Shown piece after piece: positions 11,817 to 24,214 of a DNA stretch of 64,000 nt (within the stretch, counting starts at the first letter, position 1; each line of letters begins with the position of its first letter). The stretch is from positions 62,001-126,000 of the forward strand of contig MVAQ01000037.1 in the NCBI GenBank assembly GCA_014825775.1, read 5' to 3'. Made by a program: the position numbers and the translations under genes. Below the pieces are notes generated by a model that was given only the letters and a program-made list of their open reading frames with translations, was not told the DNA's origin and searched no databases. This stretch comes from Krasilnikovozyma curviuscula. Lineage: Eukaryota; Basidiomycota; Tremellomycetes; Cystofilobasidiales; Mrakiaceae.

Positions 11817-14800
11817 ATGCCTCCTACCATTCCAGGGAGCCCCAGAAACAGCCCTCGAAGGCCAGGGCTGCCATCTAACAGTCAATCCCATCCCAAGCGT
11901 GTTACTCTGGAGGAATGGGAGGCGAAGGCGCCGCTGGGAGAAAAGGAACAGCAGAGCGTCTACCTGGTGAAGGAAATGTGCTCTGGAAGAGGAGTACCGA
12001 GTAAAGTGAGTATATTTTATGTCTCATGGGTGGTAAGATCCTTTGGGAGCGCAATCAGAAGATCAGTTGGCTGGAAAAAGTAAGGCCCGCAGCGTCGGCG
12101 CATCTTTCTCCAAGTTGCTTCTGTGACTCCTCTTTTGGGCTTACATGAAGATCCTGGTTTATCTGAATGGGTATCACTACTATGGGGTCATGTCTAGGCA
12201 GAGTTCTAGCTTAAAGAAGGTGCTCTCGACAAGGTTCACCGCATCTCCAGGTGGTCGACCCAAGTCGGCTTCATGATACTATGAATCTTTTGCTAATGAC
12301 CCACAGAAGGAGATGGAATGACTGAATTATGTCACGTGTTAGTCTTTTTAGTAGTGGAAGTGAAGCTGACACTCTGTTGCCCTTGGTTCGCTGCGCTCAG
12401 TTCGTGCCTACATCTAGCACACCAGCAGCTTCTTCTAGTCGCTCAGGAACTCCCAAACCACCAACTTCAAAACCACCGACTACCCTTCTCCAGTCTGTAC
12501 TCCTGCAATCTTCACCCCGATCGAATCCAGCAACTCGACCGGGTACACCAGCGCCTCAAGTCAATGGCAGTGGTCCCCTCTCTTCCTCGATGATCAGCTC
12601 AACTTCATCTGCTGGTGGATCAAGATCGACTTCTCCGACTGGGAAGAACAACAACTCATCCCCATCCACTATCGAAACCCCTCAACAGTTCTTCGACTTG
12701 CTCACCACCTTGCTCTCGTCACTCGAAACCGAACAAAGCTCCCTTTATCGCTCTCATTTATCTGAACTGCTCATCTACAGAGAAACATGCGATGATCTGG
12801 TTGCTAGTCTAGAAGACATGCAGGATGTCTTGGGGGAGATGAGAGAAGCACTTGGTTTCGTTGAAGAGAGAAGTCGAAGCTTGAAGGAGGCTGCCGAAGG
12901 TGTTCTGGAAGAACAGAATAGGTTACTGCAGTCTTCGGCTGATTTGGAGATTCGGTTATCGTATTTCACAAGCTTGGAACCTTGTACCAGGATGCTGAAC
13001 TCGCCTGGTGAGGGGCTGGTGACGAGTGACGGATTCATTCAGATGATTGAGAGAATTGAAGAGTGTCTGATTTACCTTGGACAGCATGTGAGCTTCACAG
13101 CCTAAACCTCTCTCGTGGATTTTATACTCATCTATATCCCTTTCGTCTTTTTTTATTTTCTTCTTATTTCTAGCGCGATTTCAAGGACGCTGAGCTCTAC
13201 ATCATCCGTTACCAACAATGCATGACTAGGGCAATGACTCTCATCAAGATGCACTTCTTGTCTTCAATACGAAAACTCACTCTGGAAATTAGCAAACAGA
13301 TATTAATCCCTGTAAGTTTGATACAATTCGGCACGTAGAATTGATATACACCAGAAAGTCTCATCTCTTCATCTTACAGGATCTATCCGATACCGCTCTC
13401 TACGCGCTGCTCTATACCAAAGTAGCCGCTCAATCATCGACACTTTCACCGCTCCTGTCAGAGCTCTCACGCCGGACTCAACTTCTTCCAGACGACTTGT
13501 CGGCGTTGTTGGGCGAATGCCATTCTGCTTGGATCGTATCGAGGCAGTCGCTACTCGCCGGCACCATCACCAAAGAAGTCGAGCGTCTTGACCCTGGACG
13601 AGCAGAAGTTGTTGAACTGACTAGAACAGGGTGTGGTTGGCTGAAGGAGATGTGTCATCGAGAGTGGGAAATTTGGGGGGCGTTCTTCGGTGACAGAGAA
13701 GGGGATGAGAAACTTTAGTGAGACTTCTTATTTCGAGAAGACACTTGAATGTGGGACTGACTTGAACTTTATTTTAGTGGTTTCCTTGAGTCTTTATGTG
13801 ACTACTTGTACGACTACCTCCGACCAAGAATCCTACACGAGCCGTCACTCTCTGTTCTTTGTTCAGTGTGCACCGTCGTCCAGGCGCTCATGGTCCTGGA
13901 CTCAGATTCCTTTGACTCGGATGACGAAGATAGCGTATCTGTGTCAATGCCCAAACGACCTAAACTTCAGATCTCTCATCTCTTGCGACCGATCCTGCAG
14001 GACGCTCAGACTAGGCTCTTTTTCAGGGCTCAAGCGGTGCTCCAGTCTAACGTCAGAGGATACGTTGCCAAGGAGAAGGATCTGGAGTATCCTAAAAAGA
14101 TTGAAGTCGCCGCTGCTGCAGTCAAAAAAGCTGCTATGGCGACTCCGTCGAAAAAGTCGACACACCTGCCGCCTGATGATGCGGAAGAGGAAGGCGGGTT
14201 GTTCAAACTACCACCTATTGAAGTTCAAGAAGCTTGGTATCCTACGCTAAGGCAGACTCTCTGGGTTCTCAGCCAGCTGCATACATTCGTTGATGTGCGT
14301 TTAACTCCGCATTTCTCACAAGGGTTCTCCTTTGTTGAACTTTTTCTTTCTTTTCTTTTTCATTTGTGACTGTAGTCTACAGTGTTCGAGGACCTGGCAC
14401 AAGAGGCAGTTGATACCTGTCGACTTTCTCTCATCTCAGCTTCAGAATCAATAATCACAGCTTCGAAATCCAAAGTTGATGGTCAACTATTTTTGGTCCG
14501 TCACTTGCTGATCTTGAAGGAAATGGTGGGTAGCATTGAGATGGCTCAAAGAGATCGTGGGCTGGAGACGCTAGGGGTTACCGGTCAGTTGTTGTTTTTT
14601 TTTCCATTTCAGCTGGGATGGAGGGATTGATCTGAACTTCTTTCGCCTACTGTTCTGCAGAGGCTTTCAGTATATTACTTCAAACTGCTTTGGCTTTCTT
14701 GGGATACGGACCAAAAGTGCAATCTTCAAAGTCATCACAATACGACGGATACGTACACTCCACTGCCTCAAATGCCAAAATGGAGATTGATCGTGAACTC

Positions 14801-15254
14801 AAGCGCGTCTGTGAAGATCTCATCAGTAACTGTGCCTATGCTTCCACCGCTCCAGCTCGAGCGTTCCTGGAGCGATGTACTACATTCTTGTCTCAAGGCG
14901 GAAAAGACCTCGAGAAGCAACCGTGGGCTGCGAAGGAGAAGATCGTCGAGATTGACGTAGAGGTCAAGAAGGCTGTCAAGGAAAATCTTTCGGGTTGGAT
15001 TGGCAAGCTGAGGACATATCTGGAGGATGAAAAGGCTGTTGGTGTCTTGATTCCACCTGCACAGGTCAGTATTTTCCTGGATCTACAAGCGGATCGAACA
15101 GCTCCTGATTTCTTGTTTTCTTAAGTCAACAATCGTTGACCTTTACAGACCATTCTTCGATGTGGTCCGTTCGGAGTACGACTTTGCTACAAGCCAAGCG
15201 GTCACATCGCCGCTTCAAATGTGGACGCTGCTAAAGTCGATATCTGAAGAATAA
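11817..15254 (+). CDS. COG3: Conserved oligomeric Golgi complex subunit 3
   Basis: Component of the COG tethering complex for retrograde vesicles at the Golgi (Sec34 in yeast). Exons 11817-12005, 12401-13087, 13174-13311, 13380-13717, 13778-14294, 14376-14583, 14661-15064 and 15126-15254 give 869 residues with consistent phases. The Sec34 N-terminal domain is recognisable: a helical stretch (SLETEQSSLYRSHLSELLIYRE, broken by exon limits), LSYFTSLEPCTRMLNSPGE, LIYLGQHRDFKDAELY and RAMTLIKMHF. The second half has LESLCDYLYDYLRPRI, and the C-terminal end is IVDLYRPFFDVV. The first intron as drawn is long (395 bases) and could hide an in-phase exon, so the N-terminal 60-70 residues are the least certain part. 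Confidence 0.93.
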
Positions 15255-15532
15255 ATGAAAGATCTTGGTGATCGTTTTTGTCTCTGATGCTCTGTTGCAA
15301 GGTTTGCAAGGTGGCTGGCAAAATCATCAAATCGCATGCATGTCATCTTGACGTAATAAAATCAGCAGGACCAGATGGGTATCTAAGATCGAATTGCAAG
15401 AAATACCAGAACAGTGAAATAAGATACGGCTACAGTTTGGGTTTGGTATAGGCGAGCAAGACTAAGGTAAAGGAAAATACCGTCTCCTGATGATAAAGAA
15501 GAAAAATACATAATCTAGATGGAAACGCTTGT

Positions 15533-18500
15533 CTATTGTGCTAAATTCGAAGGACGCCGCTTCTTCCCGATAGAGACTTCCAACCCTTCTTCTTCAGAGT
15601 CTGAGTTATCATCCACCAAGGGAACATTCCGAGACAGAGAAAGAGGAGATGCGACGCGCTCATGTCCCCTAAGAGGACTCAGCGCTCGATCACGAGCAGC
15701 TGGGGATCGAGAAGGCGAGCCATCGAATGACCTTCTACCGGCGGGAAGAGTCACAGTCCTGTCAGATTCAATCGAGTCTATCCGGTTCTCTCGATAGGGC
15801 AGCTGAGCCGGGGGAGTGCCAGATGGTGACGATGGTTCGAGGGTGAGGGTTGGAGGGTGGGAGGGAAGGAGGAGCGAATCCTTAGGTGGGAAACCAAGCA
15901 ATTCATCCTGTTCATCTGTTATCTTTGTTGATGAGTATGGCTTCCAACCGCTGATGCCATCTGCTCTCCAGCTACCTGCTAGTCCGAGCTCATGGCTGGC
16001 ATGACTACGAGGGAGACCCGCTGCTGCTCCTATTGAGTGCTGTTGATTGGCTTCGGGAAGTTCCCGTCCGTAGTCGTCATCGTCGGATGAAAAATCAACA
16101 TCCTGATCTTCAACTTTGTCATCCTGCTCGAGATCGCCCTGAGATGAAGCTGGATCCGAATGCTTTCTGAGACCATCAGTAGAAGTTGGTTGCCTAGGGT
16201 AGATACCAAATCCGTTCTCGCTGCTCCTAGTCGGGAATGAGGACGGTTCCACGGACGGCCCGGAGTCCATCGTGTCGGTACTCCTTCTCACTACACCTTC
16301 ATCGCTGCGGTAGAACAACGGAGTGCCAGCTCCGGACCGAGATATGTCAGCTTCGCTCTTTCGAGGCCGAGGGGAACCAGCCTCTTTCGGCTTCGACCTT
16401 GAAAAATAGTTGGTGAGCTTTCCAATTCCGGTGGGAGTTGTAGCTGGTTGAGAGGATGCGACCGTATTTGCGGGAGCAAGGCGCAGGACATCTGCTTCGC
16501 TTGTTGGCCGTTGAAGCTGATCGATACTACGACCTCGTTCAAAAGGCGGAATGGATGCTGGGACTTGAGCAGGTGAGATAGGTGCTGATGCGGTTTGGAG
16601 GACCAAGCCAGCAGTCAGACGGGCGACATTTGGCATTTCAGGCGAGACGTGGTGTGAGCTGGCTGATGAGTTTCTGACACGTTGTTTGGTTCCAGAGTTG
16701 TTTCGGTAGATCGATGGCATCGTTCCAGATAGTAGGTCTTGGGCTGACAACTCAATAGGCTGGGAAACTGGGGAAGGATGCAAGTTGGTTTGAGGCTGCA
16801 GTTGTGGGCTTGGTGCCATTCCGTTCCACTTAGCGTGAGTATTGGGAGCCATAGGACTACTGCTTCGATCTGGGCGATGAACAATGAACCCCGAGTTGGA
16901 AGATGAAGGATGGATGGCTGGGGTGTTGGTACCAGAGCTGAACAGCTGGCTTCCAGACGCGGTTGTGATTCCGCTGCTACTTGGTGTGGCAGCATCGGAC
17001 CCTGCACCGCTTCGTTTAGTGATACTATTTGAACGACTGTTGAGAGCACTGTTGGATCTTGCCCTGTGGTTCGCAACGGCGAGCAACTTCGACTTAATTC
17101 TGCTTCCTGCTCGTTTGATCTTCTCCCCAAGGGAGGTCGATGTGAGAGCAAGCGCAACCTCAGCATTAGTGACAGTAACGTAAGATTCCGTGCCAGGGTC
17201 GGTGTTGGCTAGCCAAGTTGAGGCATTCTGGATACCAATGAGGACCCAAGGATGGCGCTGAGGAGGAACAAAAAGCCAGCATGAGCTGCATGTAAAAGAA
17301 CGGCACCAAATAGAATGGAACATACCTTGACATCATCCAACGTAATTCTCTGTTCAGGGTCCTTCTGCAGTAACCTTTCCAGTAGGTCGCCAAGTAGCCT
17401 AGCCTCGTCCGGGACCTCAGGTCCATCTTCGACTAGGTGACTCTTCCTCCCACCAGTAGGAATCTTATCCGCGCCCATCGTTTCCGGAACCTTATAATCT
17501 TCTGTTGGAATGATTTCAAACAAGGCGAACTCGTTTCCAGCGTCAAACGGGACCTTGCCAAAGAGCAGGCAGTAGAGTGTGACACCGAGTGCCCACACGT
17601 CTATCCCTTTACCAATTTTGGGTCGTTCTTGGTGCGGGCGAGAAGGCGTTGTTAATGTCAGCGTCAGTGGTGTGCCTGGTCGCGATGAGGTGGGGGATGT
17701 TCGATGATCCGTTCCGAAGAAACCGGCGTGATCTTGATGGCTCGTCGCCCCAGGCCCTGCACTTGAGCCGAGAGGTGTCGAATCTCCAACATAGCAGAGT
17801 TCCGGTGCAAAGAACGCTGGACTTCCCGCTGTTTTCGCCAGCGCTTCGTCGTCCAGTGAGATGTCCTCCGCGACTTCGGTGCCTTCTGACGAAAGCTTGA
17901 GGACGTTGGAGAAGTGAGAGACACCAAAGTCACTGATTTTGACGATTGAATGGTCCGCATTCCAGAGGAGGTTTGAAGGTTTGATGTCTCGGTGGATAAT
18001 ACCTTGGTGATGAACTTCAAAAAGATTGATTGCAAAGCTTAGTTCAGCGGCGCGCGCTAACATTCAGGTATTGTCTGGCAACGTACGATACTCCAATCCA
18101 AGCACTACGTCCCTAAAGGTCCTCCGTGCTTCAGCAACCGTCATTAAAGGCTGGTTATCTTCTGACTTCCACTTGACTTCTCCGCCCTCCATATATTCAA
18201 GGACTAGCAAAACGCAAGGCAAACGTCATCAGCATACAATCGACTCTGTAATAGCCCACCAAATCCAAGAAGAGCACGTTGCCGGAATCCAAGAACCCCC
18301 AAATGAAAAATTCGACTTACCTAGATAGATCTTCTTGTGGTTGTTGGCATCGATGACTTCGCGCAACCTGACGATATGCTTGTGTCGAAGCTTCTTGAGG
18401 ATGGCAATCTCTTTTTTTATTCTGGGAAAGATAATTCAACGAGAAAACAGAGTTGATTTAAAAAAAAATAGTTAGCTATCAGATTGTTGATCAAATGAGC

Positions 18501-19462
18501 ACGTGAATTTTGCTACTAACTTATCTTCAGTGCTCAGCACGCCAGCGGTCCCCGACGAGCCAGGAGACGTGCTGGTTGGCCTCGTTTTGGTTTTTGAGTA
18601 AGTGGACATTCCGGGTAGTTTCTTTTTAGGGTTTCGATCAACAATCTTAATAGCCTGTGAGAATTTTGATTGATGTTCCCAGTCAAACAGGAAGCCGAAA
18701 GTCATGTTTGGGGGGAGAGGAATGAGTCGGGTTCGGCCAAAAAGAAGAGGCTCAGAGACGATCTTCACAATTGGACAAAATGGGAGTGAAAAACCAATGC
18801 CTGACTTACCCAGAATTCGCCTTCACTCCCTTCTTCGGCATTCACATCCCTGGCCAACCTCACGCTACCAAACTGACCCTTCCCCAATTCATGTAGGATG
18901 GCGTACTGATTCAGCATCTTTCGACCCGACACTGAGTCATAGGCTGTCTGAATATGGTCTGTTTCGACGCTGTATATAAGCAAGCCCAGGACAGTCCAAC
19001 AAATGAGAAGAAGCGTAAAAGTCAGTCCAACACATTTGATAAGGCGGGAAGGGGGACGCAGCAGCAGCAGCGACGTGCATGCGGTTTGGCTTACACTTCA
19101 GAGTCGTAGTCTTCCCCTCCAGTCTCGCTTCCAGGCTGCGACCTAACTCTTCCTCTCGAAAAGGAGTCTGCTTCAGTGCCAGATGGGTTCCTTGACAGAG
19201 CAGCACCGCTGTTTGAACTCGAATTCGACGCTATTCGATTCGTACGCCCGCTCGAGTGGCCCCCTTCGCTGCCTGACCACTTCCTCATTTGCTGCTTAAG
19301 GCCATTACTATTATCGAAAGGATCATTCAGGTTGATGTCGTGGAGCCGAGGGGACTCCTGAGGAGCTAAAGTGATGTGGGAGCTTCGTCCCGCTGGCGCT
19401 CCTGACCCTTGGTGGAACTGGTCGTTGGAACGACGGGGCTGCTGGGTGAATGACGATTCCAT
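15533..19462 (-). CDS. CaMKK / SNF1-activating protein kinase (Sak1/Ssp1-like)
   Basis: Serine/threonine kinase of the group that activates AMPK/SNF1 and related kinases. Exons 19462-19095, 18969-18810, 18654-18521, 18421-18321, 18203-18087, 18014-17326 and 17257-15533 join to 1,097 residues. A disordered N-terminus (about 120 residues) precedes the kinase domain: glycine loop LGKGQFGSV, lysine in AIKIVDR, catalytic loop [20 protein letters not shown] in place of DFG, and activation segment [14 protein letters not shown]. The inserts after the catalytic lysine and in the activation segment, and the SPAFFAPE motif, are typical of Elm1/Sak1/Tos3 and CaMKK. The last 580 residues are serine-rich and disordered with an acidic patch near [10 protein letters not shown], likely regulatory and phosphorylated. 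A direct SNF1 role is inferred from the family. Confidence 0.88.
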
Positions 19463-20078
19463 ATCTCCACATCCAAGGAGGACTTAACCAGGGCTGACTC
19501 CTGCTTTGCTGTGCTCCACTCTTGGGGGGTGTTTTCCTATTGGGTGGCCGTCAGGCTGCAAAATCACGCGCAAAATCCCTTCTGGCTGCTACCCCTGAAT
19601 TTCGCTGCTCTCATAAATGCGCTATTTCATATCAGAATCACCATGTTTGGTCCGATACGTCTGACAAATGCGTTTGGTCTGCGTCACCCAGGTCAGCGGT
19701 CCACTTTGCGTCGTGACACCCGTTCTTATCTTGCTCCACCAGCAGGGTCCACACACAGACGCTTCCTCGAGTGCGAGCTCAATTGCATTGTACTGCTTGA
19801 GGGTCTAGGAGAATAGTCACTGAAACTCGTGTTCGAGAGAAGGTGGTTGTGGTGCGCCATGATTTACCGCCAGATTTCGAATCTTCTTTCTCGCTCAAAT
19901 TCTGCGCACACACTACCAGAAGAAACCGAGATGCTATAATCAATTATAAGAGGCTGTACCAACTGACTAAGTACAAAATGAGGTTGTATTCGTTAAGACA
20001 AAATCCCAAGCTGCGCGCGTATAAACGTCGCAAGTGTTCATCAACCTGGTCGTCAGACCATGGTTGCAGAAGGCCCGC
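19463..20078. other. Gap between the kinase start and the UNC-93-like stop
   Basis: This stretch lies upstream of the kinase gene and downstream of the transporter-like gene, both on the minus strand. It holds only short ORFs with no recognisable family. It most likely contains the kinase promoter and the terminator of the next gene. Confidence 0.45.
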
Positions 20079-22634
20079 TTAGTCGTGATCAAGGTGTGCT
20101 TCTTTTTCGACCACGACATCACCTAGAAGGAAGCACGAAGAAGAAGGTCAGATGTCAGTGGCACTCGCAAAAAGAAAATAAGCAATAACCGCCACAGATA
20201 AGGACTCACCAGCGTCGTCAGTAACAACTTCAACAGTATGTTCTTGTACTCTTAAGTATAGCATGGGAGCAGCAACTACGAGGGAGGCAGCCAACAAACC
20301 TGTTTCGGCAGGGGCAATCAGCATCACAGATAAACTTTCAGCGTCAAGAAGAACGGTGGAACTCACCCCAAGTTGAAGCTAATTCCGTCATGTAGCTCTC
20401 CTTCTGGGCATCACGTCTCTGTAAATGATAATGATGGGTACGGTAAGTTCTAGCCACGCAAAGAGCAGCCATTGCAAAGGGAGAGACTGACGAAAGTGAT
20501 GGCCTGGCCAGCAGATTGGAGACTCTTGTATAGACCAGTTAAATACGCTAATTTTCTCAAATCGTTGCTACAGAATGGAAATAGGTAAGTCAGCTAGTCT
20601 GTAGGGACAAAGAGGCGCGGGCAGAGGAGGCAAGTGTAAACACTCTCTCCCTTGTGCCGCAGCCTCAACTAGACTAGCTGTACTCACGACAACGCCCCGA
20701 TACACCAGTAACTGTAGGTTTGCCATGTCGCATCGAGTATACCATTGAAAATATAAAGCCAAACTGAGAGAAACAGGCACGCGTGAGAAAGGAAAGCGGT
20801 GTTTGACAGAGAAACGGGGTAAAACTTACCTCTACCAGCATATCCCGCATCATAAACATCCATAGACTTGCCTGCAGCGACATCAGCAGCGATGCTCTCA
20901 CGACTGTACCCCTTCTGGACGGCATAGTTACCACCCATAACAGCCATCATGATGGTGAAAACCATTCCGAAGCCAATGTAGGCTCTGGTTCGTCGTGAAA
21001 GGTTGCAGTCCAGGATGAAACCGATTATGGCTGAGCCAATGATTTGGGCCGTCCAGTAGCAGAGGTTGTTGAGCGTTCTTGCTCGAATTGAGAACTGCGA
21101 TGAAAGTGAGAGGAAGGTAAGACAGGCGGCACGAAGTAGTCACTGATGCCATGGTATAGAACTCGCCATTCCAGATCCATTGTAAGCATTAAATTGCCAA
21201 GTATAGAACCAATTGGAAGAAATAAAGAATGGGAGTAAAAGAACGACCCATGGATCGTGCCTGAGCGCAAAGAACAGGCCGTAGAGCTCTGACTTCCAAG
21301 TTGGGGAAGAGGGGACGACGACCTTCGATCCATCGCTTCTTCTGATCGTACTTGGATTAGCCAACAGCAGAGGAATAAAGGCGCCGACAATACCTAAGGA
21401 TGAAGATGGCTTTGGGGTCAGCATTCGTCTTGGCATTCCAGCCCAGCGCAAGATCATCCTCACCAATGACCATGAACGCAATGTATGTGGTGTTTGGAAC
21501 AGCGCCAGCAGTTCTGGACCAGTTCTGTCCCAAAGGAATTGCTGCACCGACTACAGCACCCAAGTTGAAAACTGCAACGGCGCAATTAGAAACGTAGGTT
21601 AAAGAAGAGGTCGATCAGAAGAATTTTAAACACCACATATTTAGGCGATACTCACCAGCCCAGAAGATGGCAATGTATCTACCCTTGGTCTTCTCTGTAG
21701 CATAGGCCAGCATAAGGCATCCTTCAGCAGTCCAGAGCATACCGGCACACCTGCAAAACAATGAGATGTTAGATCGGCTTTAAAACCACATGTGTTAAGA
21801 GACTAACATTCCGAGGATGGCACCAGCTGTTGATTAAAAGGGTATAATGTCAAGCTGTCAGTACCTTCAATCTAGAACTGTACCAGAGACGACACACAGA
21901 CCTGCAATGACGAACTTTGAAAACAGACGGTGCCGGACATGTTAGTTGAAGTTTGACAAAAGTAAGAAGAGATACTCACATTCTGTCGTGATTGGGAAGG
22001 ATTGATGGCGGTGGAGAGAAGGGATCCAGTGTACAGAGCGTATCCCAAGGAACCAAGACACAGGGTGAGACGAGGTCCAAGTTTATTACAGATTGTTCCA
22101 CCGACTGATAATACGAAGGGTAAGAAACAACAAACTCTTTGAGTTTACTCCAGGCGAGTACTCACAGAAAGCAAAGACGGCGAATGTGGAGTAGAGGGCG
22201 ACGTTTCCATTATCGGCTGTCTTAGCATCTTGCTGACCACCACCTCCTAGACCTGTACATAAGAAGCAATAGCTGTCAGATACAGGCTGGGAAGAAAAAA
22301 CTTCAAAGGCACTGACCACCAAGGGCGTTGAACCTATTGCATGAAAAATCGTGTAGGAAAGCAAATTAGCGCCGGCTATGAAAAAGAAAAACAACACCAC
22401 ATGGTACGCACATTCCGGGACAGCAGAAGCAGGTAAATGCCACCAAGAACACCTGGAAGGTCGGCGAGCGATACCTGTTTCATATTGCATTAAGTTGGTT
22501 CAGCCTTTGGAAAGAGAAAAATAAATAAAAAAGGTGACTGACCACGATGACTTTACATTTTCGCTGTTGAGCTCAACGTCCTTCGACTCGACGACATCGA
22601 CTGCCTGAGAATCCTTCTTCTTTCCAAAGAGCAT
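20079..22634 (-). CDS. UNC-93/DUF895-type MFS membrane protein
   Basis: Polytopic membrane protein of the fungal UNC-93-like (DUF895) branch of the major facilitator superfamily; the substrate is unknown. It is split into about a dozen exons, starting MLFGKKKDSQAV and ending with an acidic/basic tail (VVVEKEAHLDHD, stop at 20079). Recognisable pieces are NALGGLGGGGQQDAKTADNG after the first membrane span, which is the family hallmark, then YSTFAVFAF, LGPRLTLCLGSLGYALY, GAILGMCAGMLWTAEGCLML, YIAIFWAVFNLGAVVG, and a late pair of spans around WVVLLLPFF. The large cytosolic loop has VVVPSSPTWKSEL. The start is the first ATG before a short polar N-terminus. Exon limits were not all fixed. A long upstream gap may carry its regulation. 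Confidence 0.82.
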
Positions 22635-24214
22635 GCTGATAATTAATGATTGGTGGGCGATCCGAATGAAGGGCGACCTACCAAATGACCACTCGAGTAT
22701 TTAACCTTGTGGACACCATCCGCCACGAACCGGTAAAGGACGCCGATGGAGACATGAAACTTTTTTTCCACCTGCAGGTCTGCTGATAAGAACAGCGAAA
22801 AAACATGGCAGCTTCGCCGTAATTCCCCTGCTCGCCTGTTTGACCTAAGCACGGTGTCTCTGCTTCTTGCCCCCCTGAGTCCAGGCGCGCTTGGGGGTTA
22901 TTGACGCGATATTTTCTTTGAGACGGGCAAAGGGAAGGACGGTGAAAGAGCCGTACATATCAATCTGTTGGAAAGAATACGTGAAGCTAACAAGGGAGAG
23001 CTCATGGGACCAGAGGAAACCGTCAGGTTGATAGGGGATTTCCCCACCTTCCCTTGGCATGCGTCTTCCTCGTGAGGCGATAAGAAGCGAGGCACCATGC
23101 TCCCTCTGCAAAGATAGGAATAGTACAAAACATTTCCGTCTTCTGAGAAACGAAACAAAAGAGAAGAAGATAGGTTAACACGCCTGAAATTACCGGGAGA
23201 AGGGGTGAGAGTGCTGAAAGGAATCCACAAGAACAAACTAACCAATAACGCTCAGGGATCACCGCATTTAAAACTGCAAGACAGAAATAATATCTGGGTA
23301 TTCGTTGTCTTCTTACAGACAATGATACCCTGTTGTGACATAACCAACTAGAGCGACGAGGTCGAGAGTGAACGGACAGTCACTGAACCCTCTATTCAAA
23401 CGACGAAAACAAACAAAAGGAACTCATCAGCTCGACCAGACTATAAAAATATCTCGAGGGAAGAGAAAAGGAGAGGACAACTAAAGCAAAATCAGAGGGT
23501 GGTGATATCACGGTCAACTTCGCCCTCTTTTCGTTAGAAAAGCTGGCTTCGTGCGTATAAAAGATAAATACAACTTCGTCACTTCGCTTTTTCGTTGTTG
23601 GCAAGGTGTTTTAAATGGCTATAGAGCAAAAAGACGGCAATCAAGAAAGAAAACCGCCAACTCACCGATGAAGTACGGTTGATCTTCAGTATCTCAAGGC
23701 ATTTCTTCAGCGAGTTTCAGGGATTCCATTGTGCAGAAGGTTAATAGGAGCTAGGGAGATGGCGATTCTAACGGTTTAACAGGCTGCTACAACAGGCGAT
23801 TGGTTGCTATGCTTGACCTGGGAAAACGGCGAGACGAAGTAAGGTCCAGCTGAGCATCTCAGTGTGTGATGGATACTTAAATTGGACTTACAATCGATAT
23901 TCAGTACTTATACATTTTGAAGACTCGTTGAGCGTCTGAAGGGGAAATGTACAGATAGGGGCGTCAGGGCGGCTGAGGGCGAGTTTCTGTCGCGAGAGCA
24001 CCTCACCGTTGGGTTGCTCCGCTAGACAATTGCTTTAATTGATCCGCAGATTGTTTCAATTTGAAAATGGATCTTAAAATCTAATCAAGAATATGTTTGG
24101 GTACCATTCGAATCTGACGACTGCTTAATCTCGAGCCAGTAACAGCGGTGAGTGTACATATGAGACAAGTAGTGCTACAATTCTGTTTACAGCGGTAGTT
24201 CCTCCAAAGCTTCA
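22635..24214. other. Gene-free 1.6-kb stretch
   Basis: This is one of the two longest stretches in the window without a convincing gene. Several minus ORFs of 60-115 codons overlap each other in different frames, none with a recognisable domain or a convincing splice pattern. One GATAAG hexamer occurs near 23079. It sits upstream of the UNC-93-like gene and downstream of the YVC1-like gene, so it could be a long promoter or leader region, or host a non-coding transcript. Confidence 0.45.

Noticed and set aside
13690..14250. 186-codon plus ORF in the COG3 region
   Set aside because: It is off-frame to the COG3 exon 13778-14294, which matches the family and is in phase with its neighbours.
16615..17166. 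184-codon minus ORF inside the kinase gene
   Set aside because: It is a shadow of the kinase's last exon, whose frame is fixed by the upstream kinase motifs and phase.
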